Shown here piece after piece: positions 1-6,272 of a DNA stretch of 7,150 bases. Positions within the stretch are counted from its first letter, which is position 1, and each line of letters starts with the position of its first letter. The position numbers and the translations under genes were made by a program. The stretch is taken from the NCBI GenBank assembly GCA_036495445.1, contig DASXMX010000461.1, forward strand, positions 1 through 7,150. The letters are read 5' to 3'. Under the pieces are notes generated by a model. It had not been told where the DNA came from and did not search any database. It was given only the letters and a program-made list of their open reading frames with translations. Source of the DNA: DASXMX01 sp036495445 (GTDB lineage Bacteria > Planctomycetota > Phycisphaerae > Tepidisphaerales > Tepidisphaeraceae).

Positions 1-38
1 TACATGCCCATGCCACCCCCCGACGCGCAGCGATTTGC

Positions 39-60
39 CACGCGCCATAGGCGGCGCGTG
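39..60. other. Perfect 8-bp inverted repeat (hairpin)
   Basis: CACGCGCC at 39-46 is exactly complementary to GGCGCGTG at 53-60, with a six-base loop. All but two of the stem pairs are G-C. No run of T follows on the plus strand, so it lacks the signature of a canonical intrinsic terminator. It might still end transcription of a gene lying to the left, or it may be chance in GC-rich DNA. Confidence 0.4.
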
Positions 61-166
61 ACAGACTCTGCGGCGCCTCATACCCTCTCAGGGCGAGTTA
101 CCAGTGTCGTATTCGGGACGTTGCAACCCCCGAGCATCTAACACAACTTTTGCTTCGCGTGTGACT

Positions 167-173
167 GAGGAGG
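167..173 (+). promoter_or_regulatory. Ribosome binding site of the TauE/SafE-family gene
   Basis: GAGGAGG lies ten bases upstream of the GTG at 184. This near-perfect Shine-Dalgarno sequence decides the start in favour of that GTG. The resulting protein begins directly before its first membrane helix, as expected for the family. Confidence 0.75.
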
Positions 174-183
174 CCGCTGCTCC

Positions 184-924
184 GTGGATTGGATTACTCT
201 GCACGTCCTTGTCGTCGTCTTCGTCGCGACGCTCATCCGCTCGACCCTCGGGTTCGGCGAAGCGCTGGTGGCGGTGCCGCTGCTGGCGCTGCGGCTGCCG
301 GTGCAGGTGGCGGCGCCGCTGGCGGTGCTGGTCTCGATCACCGTCGCCGCGATCGTGATGGCGCAGGAGTGGCATCGCGTTCACTTCCGCGCCGCGGGGT
401 GGCTGGCGGCCTGGACGATGCTCGGCATCCCGCTGGGCCTTTTGATGCTCAAGGAGGTGAACGGCCGCACCGTGAAGGCGACGCTCGGACTGGTGATCAT
501 CGCCTTCGCCCTCTGGTCCCTGCTGAACCGCGTGCCGTTCACGCTGAATCGCGACCGGCACAAGTGGCTCTTCGGCTTCGGCCTGTTCGCCGGCGTGCTG
601 GGCGGCGCGTATGGCATGAACGGCCCGCCGCTGGTCGTCTACGGCTCCCTGCGCCGCTGGTCCGCCGCACAGTTCCGCGCCACCCTGCAGGGATACTTCC
701 TGCCCGCCAGCCTCGCGGGCATGTTCGGCTACTGGGTCGCAGGCCTGTGGGTCCCGGCCGTCACGCGCTTCTACCTGCTCTCGCTCCCCGCGACGATCGT
801 CGCCACGTTCCTCGGCCGCGTCCTGCACGCGCGGATCTCGCCGCGGGCGTTTTTCGCCTACGTCTACCTCGGCCTCCTCGCGATCGGGCTCGTGCTCCTG
901 GCGCAGGCCTTCGGCGCGCAGTGA
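184..924 (+). CDS. TauE/SafE-family membrane permease (sulfite exporter-like)
   Basis: This is a 246-residue polytopic inner-membrane protein of the TauE/SafE family (older name DUF81), whose members are thought to carry sulfite, sulfoacetate or related small anions across the membrane. The family is built of two similar halves, and both half-signatures are visible. The first is IRSTLGFGEALVAVPLL at about residues 18-34. The second is GVLGGAYGMNGPPLVVYG at about residues 137-154, with the glycines and NGPP typical of the second half. Seven or eight hydrophobic helices can be seen, at about 3-21, 24-40, 42-61, 70-90, 97-115, 128-150, 165-190, 196-212 and 222-243, some of them probably re-entrant or merged. 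Length is normal for the family. The GTG start is chosen for the GAGGAGG ten bases upstream. No sulfur-metabolism gene lies nearby, so the substrate cannot be named. The next gene is more than 500 bases away, so this is probably a single-gene unit. Confidence 0.88.
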   Translation: MDWITLHVLVVVFVATLIRSTLGFGEALVAVPLLALRLPVQVAAPLAVLVSITVAAIVMAQEWHRVHFRAAGWLAAWTMLGIPLGLLMLKEVNGRTVKATLGLVIIAFALWSLLNRVPFTLNRDRHKWLFGFGLFAGVLGGAYGMNGPPLVVYGSLRRWSAAQFRATLQGYFLPASLAGMFGYWVAGLWVPAVTRFYLLSLPATIVATFLGRVLHARISPRAFFAYVYLGLLAIGLVLLAQAFGAQ

Positions 925-943
925 TCAGGCGAAATTGAACCGA

Positions 944-1173
944 TGTTGCATTTGTTGCATGTCGATTACGGATCATTCTATGCAAGTCAATTGAAAAGAA
1001 CCGGTTGTGAATTCCGGCCTCGCCCGACCCGGTGCAACATGCCCGCAAGTGTTGCATCAGATGTTAGATGGTGCGTGCGGGCGATGAGATCCGTCCATCA
1101 TCAGTGCGAATCAGGAGTTGCAGCAAGCCGGCCCATTCGCCCGCCACAAAGTGAGGATCGGGGCATGTTGCAT
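944..1173 (+). repeat. Cluster of TGTTGCAT octamers
   Basis: TGTTGCAT occurs at 944-951, 953-960, 1050-1057 and 1166-1173, and an inverted TGCAACA lies at 1033-1039. The decamer GCCCGCAAGT occurs at 1041-1050 and again at 1182-1191. Four exact octamers in 230 bases exceed what I would expect by chance, about 0.004 per position set for a given octamer. No protein frame explains them. They could be binding sites for a regulator or remnants of an old duplication. Confidence 0.5.
1033..1056. promoter_or_regulatory. Inverted repeat TGCAACA-N10-TGTTGCA, possible operator
   Basis: TGCAACA at 1033-1039 and TGTTGCA at 1050-1056 are exact reverse complements separated by ten bases. Centre-to-centre spacing is 17 bases, within the range used by dimeric helix-turn-helix repressors. 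The same half-site appears as direct repeats at 944-960 and 1166-1173. The role as an operator is inference; no repressor gene is encoded in the window. Confidence 0.3.
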
Positions 1174-1427
1174 CCGACCGCGCCCGCAAGTTCGTGGGGG
1201 CAAGGAGATTGTCTACTGCCTCTACCCTCCTTAGGCGCAGACTTTACATTTTGAGGCGTAAGTCTTGGAACTGGCGCGGCTTGTGATCTCGTTGCGCGTT
1301 CACAAGATTTTGCGCGCCGGGCAGTGTGATTGGGGCTGACGGTGAGGTTCGACCGTATTCCCGGTAAGATCGCGCGCATCCGCCCGGCGATGGGGCGAGT
1401 AAATGTCGCGGGGTATCGCGGGGTATG

Positions 1428-1434
1428 GGAGGAG
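1428..1434 (+). promoter_or_regulatory. Ribosome binding site supporting a TTG start at 1442
   Basis: GGAGGAG ends seven bases before TTG at 1442, an ideal spacing. The alternative ATG at 1403 has only a weak GGGGCGAG sequence upstream. This site is the main reason for starting the gene at the TTG. Confidence 0.6.
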
Positions 1435-1441
1435 CCACCGA

Positions 1442-2317
1442 TTGGTCTTGGATCTGCTGGCGCTGGGCGTCGTGATCGCCTTCATCGTCACGGGCGGTCT
1501 GCTGCTGTGGCGGCGGTTGCCGCGGGCGGCGGCCGCGATGGAGCCGGTCTGCGTCGCCTGCGGCGCGCCGGCCCGGTCGCTCGCAGTCGATACGTTCATC
1601 TGCCGGGCGTGCGCTCGTGACGTGCGCGACGACGGCGTGGCCGTGCTCCGTCCGTCGGAGGCCCGCCGGCCATTCTGGCGCGTCGTCTGGTTCTCGGCGG
1701 TCTTGTGCCTCGTCGCGGCGATCGCAACGTCGATCGTCCTCAGTCAACTGCCCACGGCGAGCTTCGTTTCGGGCGAGGTGAGCGTGCGACCGTCGGCGGA
1801 AACATTCCGCAGTCTCGAATTCACGTACGATGGTCGGCGAGGAGACTCCGGGCTGCTCAAGGGCGAACTCGACGCCGACCTGGTTCTCCCGAATGGGGAC
1901 CGGGTGACGCTGGAAGTGCAGTCGCCTTCGATGCGGTATCGCATCGTCGACGCGGCGGGGCGCGAGGCGATCCCGCTTTCGCCTCCGAGCGGGTTCGACG
2001 AAACGGCCGTGCGACGTTGGATGGCAGCGGGTGGGCTGGATCCCACCGCGGACCGGAAGGTCGCCGAGCGGGCGGAATTGACCTGCCGCTTCATCATCAA
2101 CGTTCTCCGTCGGAATCCCGATGGGTTCGAGTCCTTCCGTTCGACGGGCGACTCGACAAGCTGGAGTTCATTCAACAGCGACGGCCGACCGCCTCCGGAC
2201 GCGCTGCCCATCGCCGTGATGATCTGGTCTGCAATTTGGCTGGCCGGGATTGCACATTTGTTACGCCCGTTTCCGCGTGACGTGCCGGTCCATGAACCGG
2301 CGGGGGTGACGCGATGA
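1442..2317 (+). CDS. Membrane protein with a four-cysteine zinc ribbon, first of a paralogous pair
   Basis: This is a 291-residue protein of unknown function. From the N-terminus it has a membrane helix (about 2-23), a zinc ribbon with CVAC at 37-40 and CRAC at 54-57, a second helix (about 79-102), a soluble domain of about 150 residues, a third helix (about 255-274) and a short basic tail. The segment between helices 1 and 2 is rich in arginine. By the positive-inside rule the ribbon is therefore cytoplasmic and the large domain is outside the membrane. The start is set at TTG 1442 for three reasons: a GGAGGAG lies seven bases upstream; the N-terminus then lines up with that of the downstream paralogue, whose helix starts at residue 2; and it removes an Arg/His leader that would conflict with the topology. 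The alternative is ATG 1403, giving 304 residues. The stop overlaps the next start in ATGA, so the two proteins are probably co-translated and may form a complex. I recognise no enzymatic motif. Confidence 0.78.
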   Translation: MVLDLLALGVVIAFIVTGGLLLWRRLPRAAAAMEPVCVACGAPARSLAVDTFICRACARDVRDDGVAVLRPSEARRPFWRVVWFSAVLCLVAAIATSIVLSQLPTASFVSGEVSVRPSAETFRSLEFTYDGRRGDSGLLKGELDADLVLPNGDRVTLEVQSPSMRYRIVDAAGREAIPLSPPSGFDETAVRRWMAAGGLDPTADRKVAERAELTCRFIINVLRRNPDGFESFRSTGDSTSWSSFNSDGRPPPDALPIAVMIWSAIWLAGIAHLLRPFPRDVPVHEPAGVTR

Positions 2318-3261
2318 TCCTGGTGCTCCTCGTCTGCCTTCTCATCGTGCTGGCGGTTCTTGCCGGGATTTGGATCAACGTCGCGGCCGACCGGCCTTGG
2401 CGGCCCAAGGTCGTCGATGAGCCCGTGCGCGGCGGGCCCGTGTGCGGCGGGTGCGGGTATAGCGTCGTCGGCCTCAGCAGGATGACGTGTCCCGAGTGCG
2501 GGGGCGATCTGCGGACGGTCGGCATTCTCACCCCGCTCGCGCCGCGATCGGGCATCGGCGTGCTTGGCGCATGCATCGGGTTCAGCGTGCTGCTGGCATT
2601 CATCGCGATCGTGGCCAGCATTGGGATCTATTCGGTGCTCCCGCCGCACCGTTCGTTTGAGAAGCAGGTCTGGCTGATGGGGCCCAAGTCCGGCGCGTAT
2701 GCCCTGGCAACGCTTGAGGCCAAGGGCGCGACCTGGCGGACGCCCCCGCTGAACGTCCCGGTCGAGATCGAGATCGAATCCAGCCACCTCGGGTCATTGC
2801 CGACATCTTGGTCGTCGTTGCCGCAGATGACGGTCTATCCGGACGGCCGCTACGAGTTCCGCGGCGGTAGCGCGCCGCGAGTCGCCCGGAGCGATGGCTT
2901 TGGCTCACCAGCCGTGCTCGAATGGCTGAAGGCGGCTGGCGTGAACACCACGTCGCCGGACATTGCCGCCGAGGCGTCGGAGATCGCCGGGCAAGTGCGC
3001 GGCGTCGCCCGCGCCAGCCACGAAGTCATCGCCAGGCAGAGCCCGGACTTCTACTCGTCGAACAGCTCCCGCAGCGATTCCACTGGCGAATTCGCCTCCC
3101 GCGCATCGCGCGATCAGGGCGAAATCAGCCCGCCTGGGTGGGCGGCGCTCGTGATCCTGGCCTTCTGGATCTTCGTGTGGCTCGCCGGGCTTCGCTTCCT
3201 GAACCGCCGGGCCGCTCCGACAAATGAGGGATCACCCGTCGGAACCGCACGCGGCTCATGA
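2314..3261 (+). CDS. Membrane protein with a four-cysteine zinc ribbon, second of a paralogous pair
   Basis: This 315-residue protein of unknown function has the same layout as its upstream neighbour: a membrane helix at 2-22, a zinc ribbon with CGGC at 44-47 and CPEC at 59-62, a second helix at about 80-109, a soluble region of about 165 residues, and a third helix at about 274-296. The ribbon context CGYSVVGL...CPECG resembles planctomycete ribbons of the form CGYdLrGL...CPECG. The end of the soluble domain aligns with the neighbour: here GF-x3-AV-x2-WLKAAG at 195-209, there GF-x3-AV-x2-WMAAG. Both are followed by an Ala/Glu-rich helix, a Ser-rich linker and a final helix containing WLAG. 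The soluble domain is probably extracytoplasmic. The ATG overlaps the upstream TGA, and GGGGGTGA lies a few bases before it. A partner role with the neighbouring product is inferred from the overlap and the shared fold. Confidence 0.8.
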   Translation: MILVLLVCLLIVLAVLAGIWINVAADRPWRPKVVDEPVRGGPVCGGCGYSVVGLSRMTCPECGGDLRTVGILTPLAPRSGIGVLGACIGFSVLLAFIAIVASIGIYSVLPPHRSFEKQVWLMGPKSGAYALATLEAKGATWRTPPLNVPVEIEIESSHLGSLPTSWSSLPQMTVYPDGRYEFRGGSAPRVARSDGFGSPAVLEWLKAAGVNTTSPDIAAEASEIAGQVRGVARASHEVIARQSPDFYSSNSSRSDSTGEFASRASRDQGEISPPGWAALVILAFWIFVWLAGLRFLNRRAAPTNEGSPVGTARGS

Positions 3262-3278
3262 TCGCGACATTCCCCGCC

Positions 3279-6272
3279 TCAATCCAAGAACACCCCCGAC
3301 GACACCGCGTTGGGGCCGGAGACCTGGGTGAACTTGATGTTCACGTCGCCGGAGGCGTTCCAGATTACGTATTGGCCCCCTTGGAAGTCGTAGGCGTACA
3401 CCGTGTTCAGCACGGCACCGGTGTTGGCGTCCGAGAATTGGATCGTTTCCGAGCGGTTCTGGTAGTCGTAATCGGCGATGTAGATCGCCAGTTGATGCAC
3501 CTTGCCGTCGGTGAGGTTCAGGTTGTAGGTGAAATCGGTCGGCGCGTAATCGACCGCTTCCACCCGGTTGGTCGACCCGGGCTCGGCCTGCAGCGCGCGC
3601 GGATCGGTCGGGTTGGTGGCGTAGTCGTATTCCGCGACGGGCATCCCGCCAGGCTGCGGGTGGACCGGGAGCGTCCAGTTCCCGTCGGCGATGTAGTATC
3701 CGCCGCCGCCGTATTTTCCGGACCAGTTTCCCTGGGTGCTGAAGTCGGCCGTGGCGAACGACGCCGTCGCCGTGGGCGGTTGGGTGACGGGGGTCTGTAC
3801 CGGATCAATGAAGATCCCGCTGAGCACCGCGTTGGCCTGCGGGTTGTCGTTGGTGAACGTGATCTTCACGTGGCCCGAGAGGTTGTAGTCGAGGTATTGG
3901 CCGCCGGCGAAGTTCGAGACGGTCCGGCTGTCGAGCACGGCGCCGGTCGTCGCGTCGCTCACCTGCACCGTCTCGATGCGGCCGGCCCCGTCGAAATCCA
4001 ACACGAAGAAGCCGACCTGGTGGGGTTGGCCGTCGGTGAGATTCAGGTCGAGGCTGAAGCTGCTGAACGAATAGAGTGTGGCGGCCACGCGCCCCTGCGT
4101 GCCCGGGCCGATCTGCGGCGCACGCGGGTCAGTCGCGGGGTCGGCCCACGTGTACTCCTGCGCGCCAGAGGTGGAGAGTTGCGCGGAAGCCGGGAGGTTG
4201 GTCGTGCCATCGATGACCGAGTACCCGCCCGTCCCGTATGTACCGATCCAACCGCCCAGGGTCGCCGTGTCGGCCTTGGCGAACGTCGCTGTCGCACCGG
4301 CGGCGGTGACGGGGTCAAACATCAATCCGCTCGCGACCGCGTTCGCCGAACCGGAATTGTTAGTCACGGTGATCGTCACGTGGCCCGACAGGTCGTAGAC
4401 CAGCCAGCGGCCGCCTTGGAAGCCGCTGACGTTCTGCGTATCGAGCACCTGCCCGGTGCCCGCATCGCTGACCTGCACCGTCTCGCTGCGGTTGCGGTAG
4501 TCGTAGTCGACCAGGTAGAGCGCGACCTGGTGGGCCTGCCCGTCGGTCAGGTTGACGTCGAGCGTGAAACTGCTGCCGGAGTAGTCGCATGCCGCGATGC
4601 GGCCGCTCGACGGGGGCGGGGCTTGCAGCGCGCGGGCGTCGGAATTGGGGTCGGGCCACGTCCAGTTCCACTGCGCATCGTTGGCCGCCGAGACCTGCGC
4701 GTAAGCCGGCAGATTCGCCGGGCCGTCCAGGAAGTCGAACCCGTCCGAACCGTACGTGCCTTGCCACGCGCCCGTGGTCGAGTTGTCGGCGCGGACGAAC
4801 GTCGCGCGCCCCGATGCGGCTGGCGGGATCGACATGCCATAGACGTTTTGGTGAACTTGGGGCGGGGTCGTTTGGCTGGTCGGGACGCCCGCGAAGATCA
4901 GCGTGTTGTCCGCCTGCCCCATCAGGTGGATCGGCTTTACCTGACCGACCGCGGCTGGATCCGCCTGCACAGTCCCGGCGGGCGTCCCGTCGGTCTGGTA
5001 GACCCCGACGCCGCCGCCGCCCATCGGCAATCCGATGAAGTAAACCAATCCGTTCGCGGTGACGAGCGTCGATTCGAAGGTGTTCTGGTTGTTATCCACG
5101 TATACATTCGGAGCGATCTTGACCGTGCCGGCCTGCGTGCCGTCGGTTCGATATAGGTAAATGAAATCGTCGAGGAGGTTGTACTCCGCGACGATCAGCG
5201 TGCCGTTCAACGTCGCGTAATTGACGGGAAGGAAGCTGGTTTGAAGGGTGTGGAATTCCGTGACCTGGACGGTGCCGGCGGTCGTGCCGTCGCTCTTCCA
5301 GAGGTTGTTGAACTGCGTCCCGCCGACGGCATCGGTGCCGGCAAAGTAGATTGCGCCATCGAACGCATAAAGGTTGGAGGCGAGGGTCTGCTTGACCAGC
5401 ACCGTTCCCGCCGCCGTCCCGTCGCTCTTCCACAACGCGCCCCCGTACAGCCCGTCGGAGGAGGCGGGGACGGTGAAGAACAGTTCCGAACCGAGCGCGG
5501 TCAAATATCCGAGGCTTGAGGAGGCCGTTCCCGGCGTGATGTCTTTGACCAGCACAGTCCCGCCCGGCGTGCCGTCGCTCTTCCAGAGTTCCGTGCCGTG
5601 CGCCGCGTCCGTCCCTGTAAAGAACGCCGTACCGTTGACGTTCGTGATCTGCGACCCTGCCGGGCTGCCCGTGACCCGTCCCAATTCGACAGTGCCGGCG
5701 GCCGTGCCGTCGCTGGTCCAAAGGCCGCTCTGTCCCGCCGCATCGATGGCGGAGAAGAAGAGCTTTCCGTTTACGTTCGTCAGGTCGGTCGGATTGGAGG
5801 ACCCGGGGCCGGTGACGATGTCCTTGACCATCACCGTGCCGTCGGCGGTGCCGTCGGTCTTCCACAGCTCGTAGCCGTCGGTCCCATCATTGGCGCTAAA
5901 GAAGATCGTGTTCCCGACGGTCACCAGTTCCGTCGGGTTGGAACTGCCGGTGCCTGGGTCGATGTCTTTGACCATCACGGTCCCCGCGGGGGTGCCGTCG
6001 GTCTTCCACAACTCGTAGCCCGCGCCGTTCGTCGACGGGGTGCCTGCGATGTCGCTCGCGGCGTAGAACAAGTCACCGCCGAGGTTCGCGGTGCTTGTGG
6101 CCCCGGTGGAGGATTGAAGAGGATCGGCGGTGCTGAGCAACTGCGTGCCCGACAGCATCACCCGGCCCTCGAGCGCCTGGGCGACGCGTTCGGCCGCCCG
6201 GCCCAATCGGCGATTCCGGTACATACTCGAACGAGACGATTCCGAACGAACGCCAAGCCGCTGTGCGCGCAT
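3279..6272 (-). CDS. Exported ELWxxDGT-repeat protein with three C-terminal tandem modules
   Basis: This 997-residue protein is predicted to be exported to the cell surface or secreted. The N-terminus is basic and carries ALEGRVMLSG at 34-42, a variant of the planctomycete LEPR-XLL motif found near the start of large exported proteins. Residues 84-440 hold eight repeats of the form ELWKTDGTxxGTVxVKDI, starting near 87, 135, 183, 228, 279, 323, 372 and 423. The period is 44-51 residues, and each repeat is preceded by an LFFSA-like strand. This is the known ELWxxDGTxxGT repeat, which probably folds as beta-propeller blades. Residues 490-654, 662-824 and 837-997 are three related modules, and the last ends at the stop codon. 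There is no sortase, PEP-CTERM or membrane anchor at the C-terminus. Only one cysteine (C562) is present. The start is supported by GGGAGGA four bases upstream; a second Met at 17 is possible. The function is unknown; adhesion or ligand binding is inference. The gene converges on the zinc-ribbon operon with a 17-base gap. Confidence 0.88.
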   Translation of the reverse strand: MRAQRLGVRSESSRSSMYRNRRLGRAAERVAQALEGRVMLSGTQLLSTADPLQSSTGATSTANLGGDLFYAASDIAGTPSTNGAGYELWKTDGTPAGTVMVKDIDPGTGSSNPTELVTVGNTIFFSANDGTDGYELWKTDGTADGTVMVKDIVTGPGSSNPTDLTNVNGKLFFSAIDAAGQSGLWTSDGTAAGTVELGRVTGSPAGSQITNVNGTAFFTGTDAAHGTELWKSDGTPGGTVLVKDITPGTASSSLGYLTALGSELFFTVPASSDGLYGGALWKSDGTAAGTVLVKQTLASNLYAFDGAIYFAGTDAVGGTQFNNLWKSDGTTAGTVQVTEFHTLQTSFLPVNYATLNGTLIVAEYNLLDDFIYLYRTDGTQAGTVKIAPNVYVDNNQNTFESTLVTANGLVYFIGLPMGGGGVGVYQTDGTPAGTVQADPAAVGQVKPIHLMGQADNTLIFAGVPTSQTTPPQVHQNVYGMSIPPAASGRATFVRADNSTTGAWQGTYGSDGFDFLDGPANLPAYAQVSAANDAQWNWTWPDPNSDARALQAPPPSSGRIAACDYSGSSFTLDVNLTDGQAHQVALYLVDYDYRNRSETVQVSDAGTGQVLDTQNVSGFQGGRWLVYDLSGHVTITVTNNSGSANAVASGLMFDPVTAAGATATFAKADTATLGGWIGTYGTGGYSVIDGTTNLPASAQLSTSGAQEYTWADPATDPRAPQIGPGTQGRVAATLYSFSSFSLDLNLTDGQPHQVGFFVLDFDGAGRIETVQVSDATTGAVLDSRTVSNFAGGQYLDYNLSGHVKITFTNDNPQANAVLSGIFIDPVQTPVTQPPTATASFATADFSTQGNWSGKYGGGGYYIADGNWTLPVHPQPGGMPVAEYDYATNPTDPRALQAEPGSTNRVEAVDYAPTDFTYNLNLTDGKVHQLAIYIADYDYQNRSETIQFSDANTGAVLNTVYAYDFQGGQYVIWNASGDVNIKFTQVSGPNAVSSGVFLD
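3282..3764 (-). repeat. Third C-terminal module (residues 837-997)
   Basis: Starts ASFATADFSTQGNW and ends GPNAVSSGVFLD at the stop codon. It keeps the shared landmarks: W-x-GKYGGGGYY, DPRALQ, LNLTDG-x2-HQLAIYIADYD, SETIQFSDANTGAVL, FQGGQYV and SG-x-VNIKFT. It is closest to module 1 in the DYDYxNRSET stretch. Confidence 0.85.
3801..4292 (-). repeat. Second C-terminal module (residues 662-824)
   Basis: Starts ATFAKADTATLGGW and ends with NAVLSGIFIDP. It shares with the other two copies the GTYGTGGY, DPRAPQ, LTDGQPHQVGFFVLDFD, SDATTGAVLD, F-x-GGQY and SGHVKITFT landmarks. It replaces DYDYRNR with DFDGAGR, so it is the most diverged copy at that site. A short Pro/Thr-rich linker of about 12 residues separates it from module 3. 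Confidence 0.85.
4311..4805 (-). repeat. First C-terminal module (residues 490-654)
   Basis: Starts ATFVRADNSTTGAW and ends with NAVASGLMFDP. Landmarks are GTYGSDGF, WPDPNSDARALQ, LTDGQAHQVALYLVDYDY, SETVQVSDAGTGQVLD, FQGGRWLVYDLSGHVTITVT. It contains the only cysteine of the protein. The alternating hydrophobic pattern suggests a beta-sandwich, perhaps of the galactose-binding type; that fold is inference. Confidence 0.85.
4953..6023 (-). repeat. Eight ELWxxDGTxxGT repeats (residues about 84-440)
   Basis: All eight units keep the DGT-x2-GT core. Units 1, 2 and 4 keep the full ELWK[TS]DGT signature and the following VKDI. Units 3, 5 and 6 keep the tryptophan but not the glutamate. Units 7 and 8 replace tryptophan with tyrosine (YRTDGT, YQTDGT). 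Nine LFF-like strands flank the eight signatures, which would suit an eight-bladed propeller closed by a strand from the other end; this count is inference. Confidence 0.88.

Larger units (their letters stand above)
1..183. other. Left-edge non-coding stretch
   Basis: No gene can be supported here. Two short frames run off the left edge: a plus-strand frame open from position 1 to a TAA near 138, and a minus-strand frame open from an ATG at 79-81 to the edge. Neither gives a recognisable peptide. The stretch contains the hairpin at 39-60 and the ribosome binding site at 167-173. I found no convincing -35/-10 pair for the downstream permease gene, although its promoter is expected here. Confidence 0.5.
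925..1441. other. 517-base intergenic region without a supported gene
   Basis: This stretch separates the permease gene from the zinc-ribbon operon. A plus-strand frame at 943-1254 (103 codons) has no Shine-Dalgarno sequence and gives a composition unlike a real protein (many Ser, Arg, Pro, His and Cys, with no pattern), so I do not call it. Base composition is mixed, with an AT-richer patch at about 960-1010 that stands out from the GC-rich surroundings. The region holds four TGTTGCAT octamers, an inverted copy, a duplicated GCCCGCAAGT, and a weak hairpin at 1239-1265 (AGACTT against AAGTCT). The promoter of the downstream operon should lie here, but I could not identify one convincingly. 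Confidence 0.5.

Noticed and set aside
88..828. Minus-strand open frame of 246 codons opposite the permease
   Set aside because: Its composition (Arg, Glu, Gln, His, Asp) has no pattern, and the opposite strand carries both TauE/SafE half-motifs with a strong ribosome binding site.
943..1254. Plus-strand open frame of 103 codons after the permease gene
   Set aside because: No Shine-Dalgarno sequence, no recognisable motif, and an irregular composition rich in Cys, His, Ser and Pro. Its first codons are just the TGTTGCAT repeats.
1239..1265. AGACTT/AAGTCT hairpin as a terminator or riboswitch stem
   Set aside because: Only six clean pairs, weak A-T content and no T-run; no known riboswitch core can be recognised nearby.
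1744..2787. Minus-strand open frame of 347 codons across the zinc-ribbon genes
   Set aside because: It spans the junction of two better-supported plus-strand genes with zinc ribbons, membrane helices and an ATGA overlap. Its translation is low in hydrophobic pattern and motif-free.
3258..5156. Plus-strand open frame of 632 codons whose ATG overlaps the stop of the zinc-ribbon operon
   Set aside because: It lies wholly antisense to the large repeat protein, whose motifs are unmistakable. The Val/Gly/Arg/His-rich translation has no domain and is what a high-GC coding region gives on its opposite strand. The tandem modules keep the same antisense frame open.
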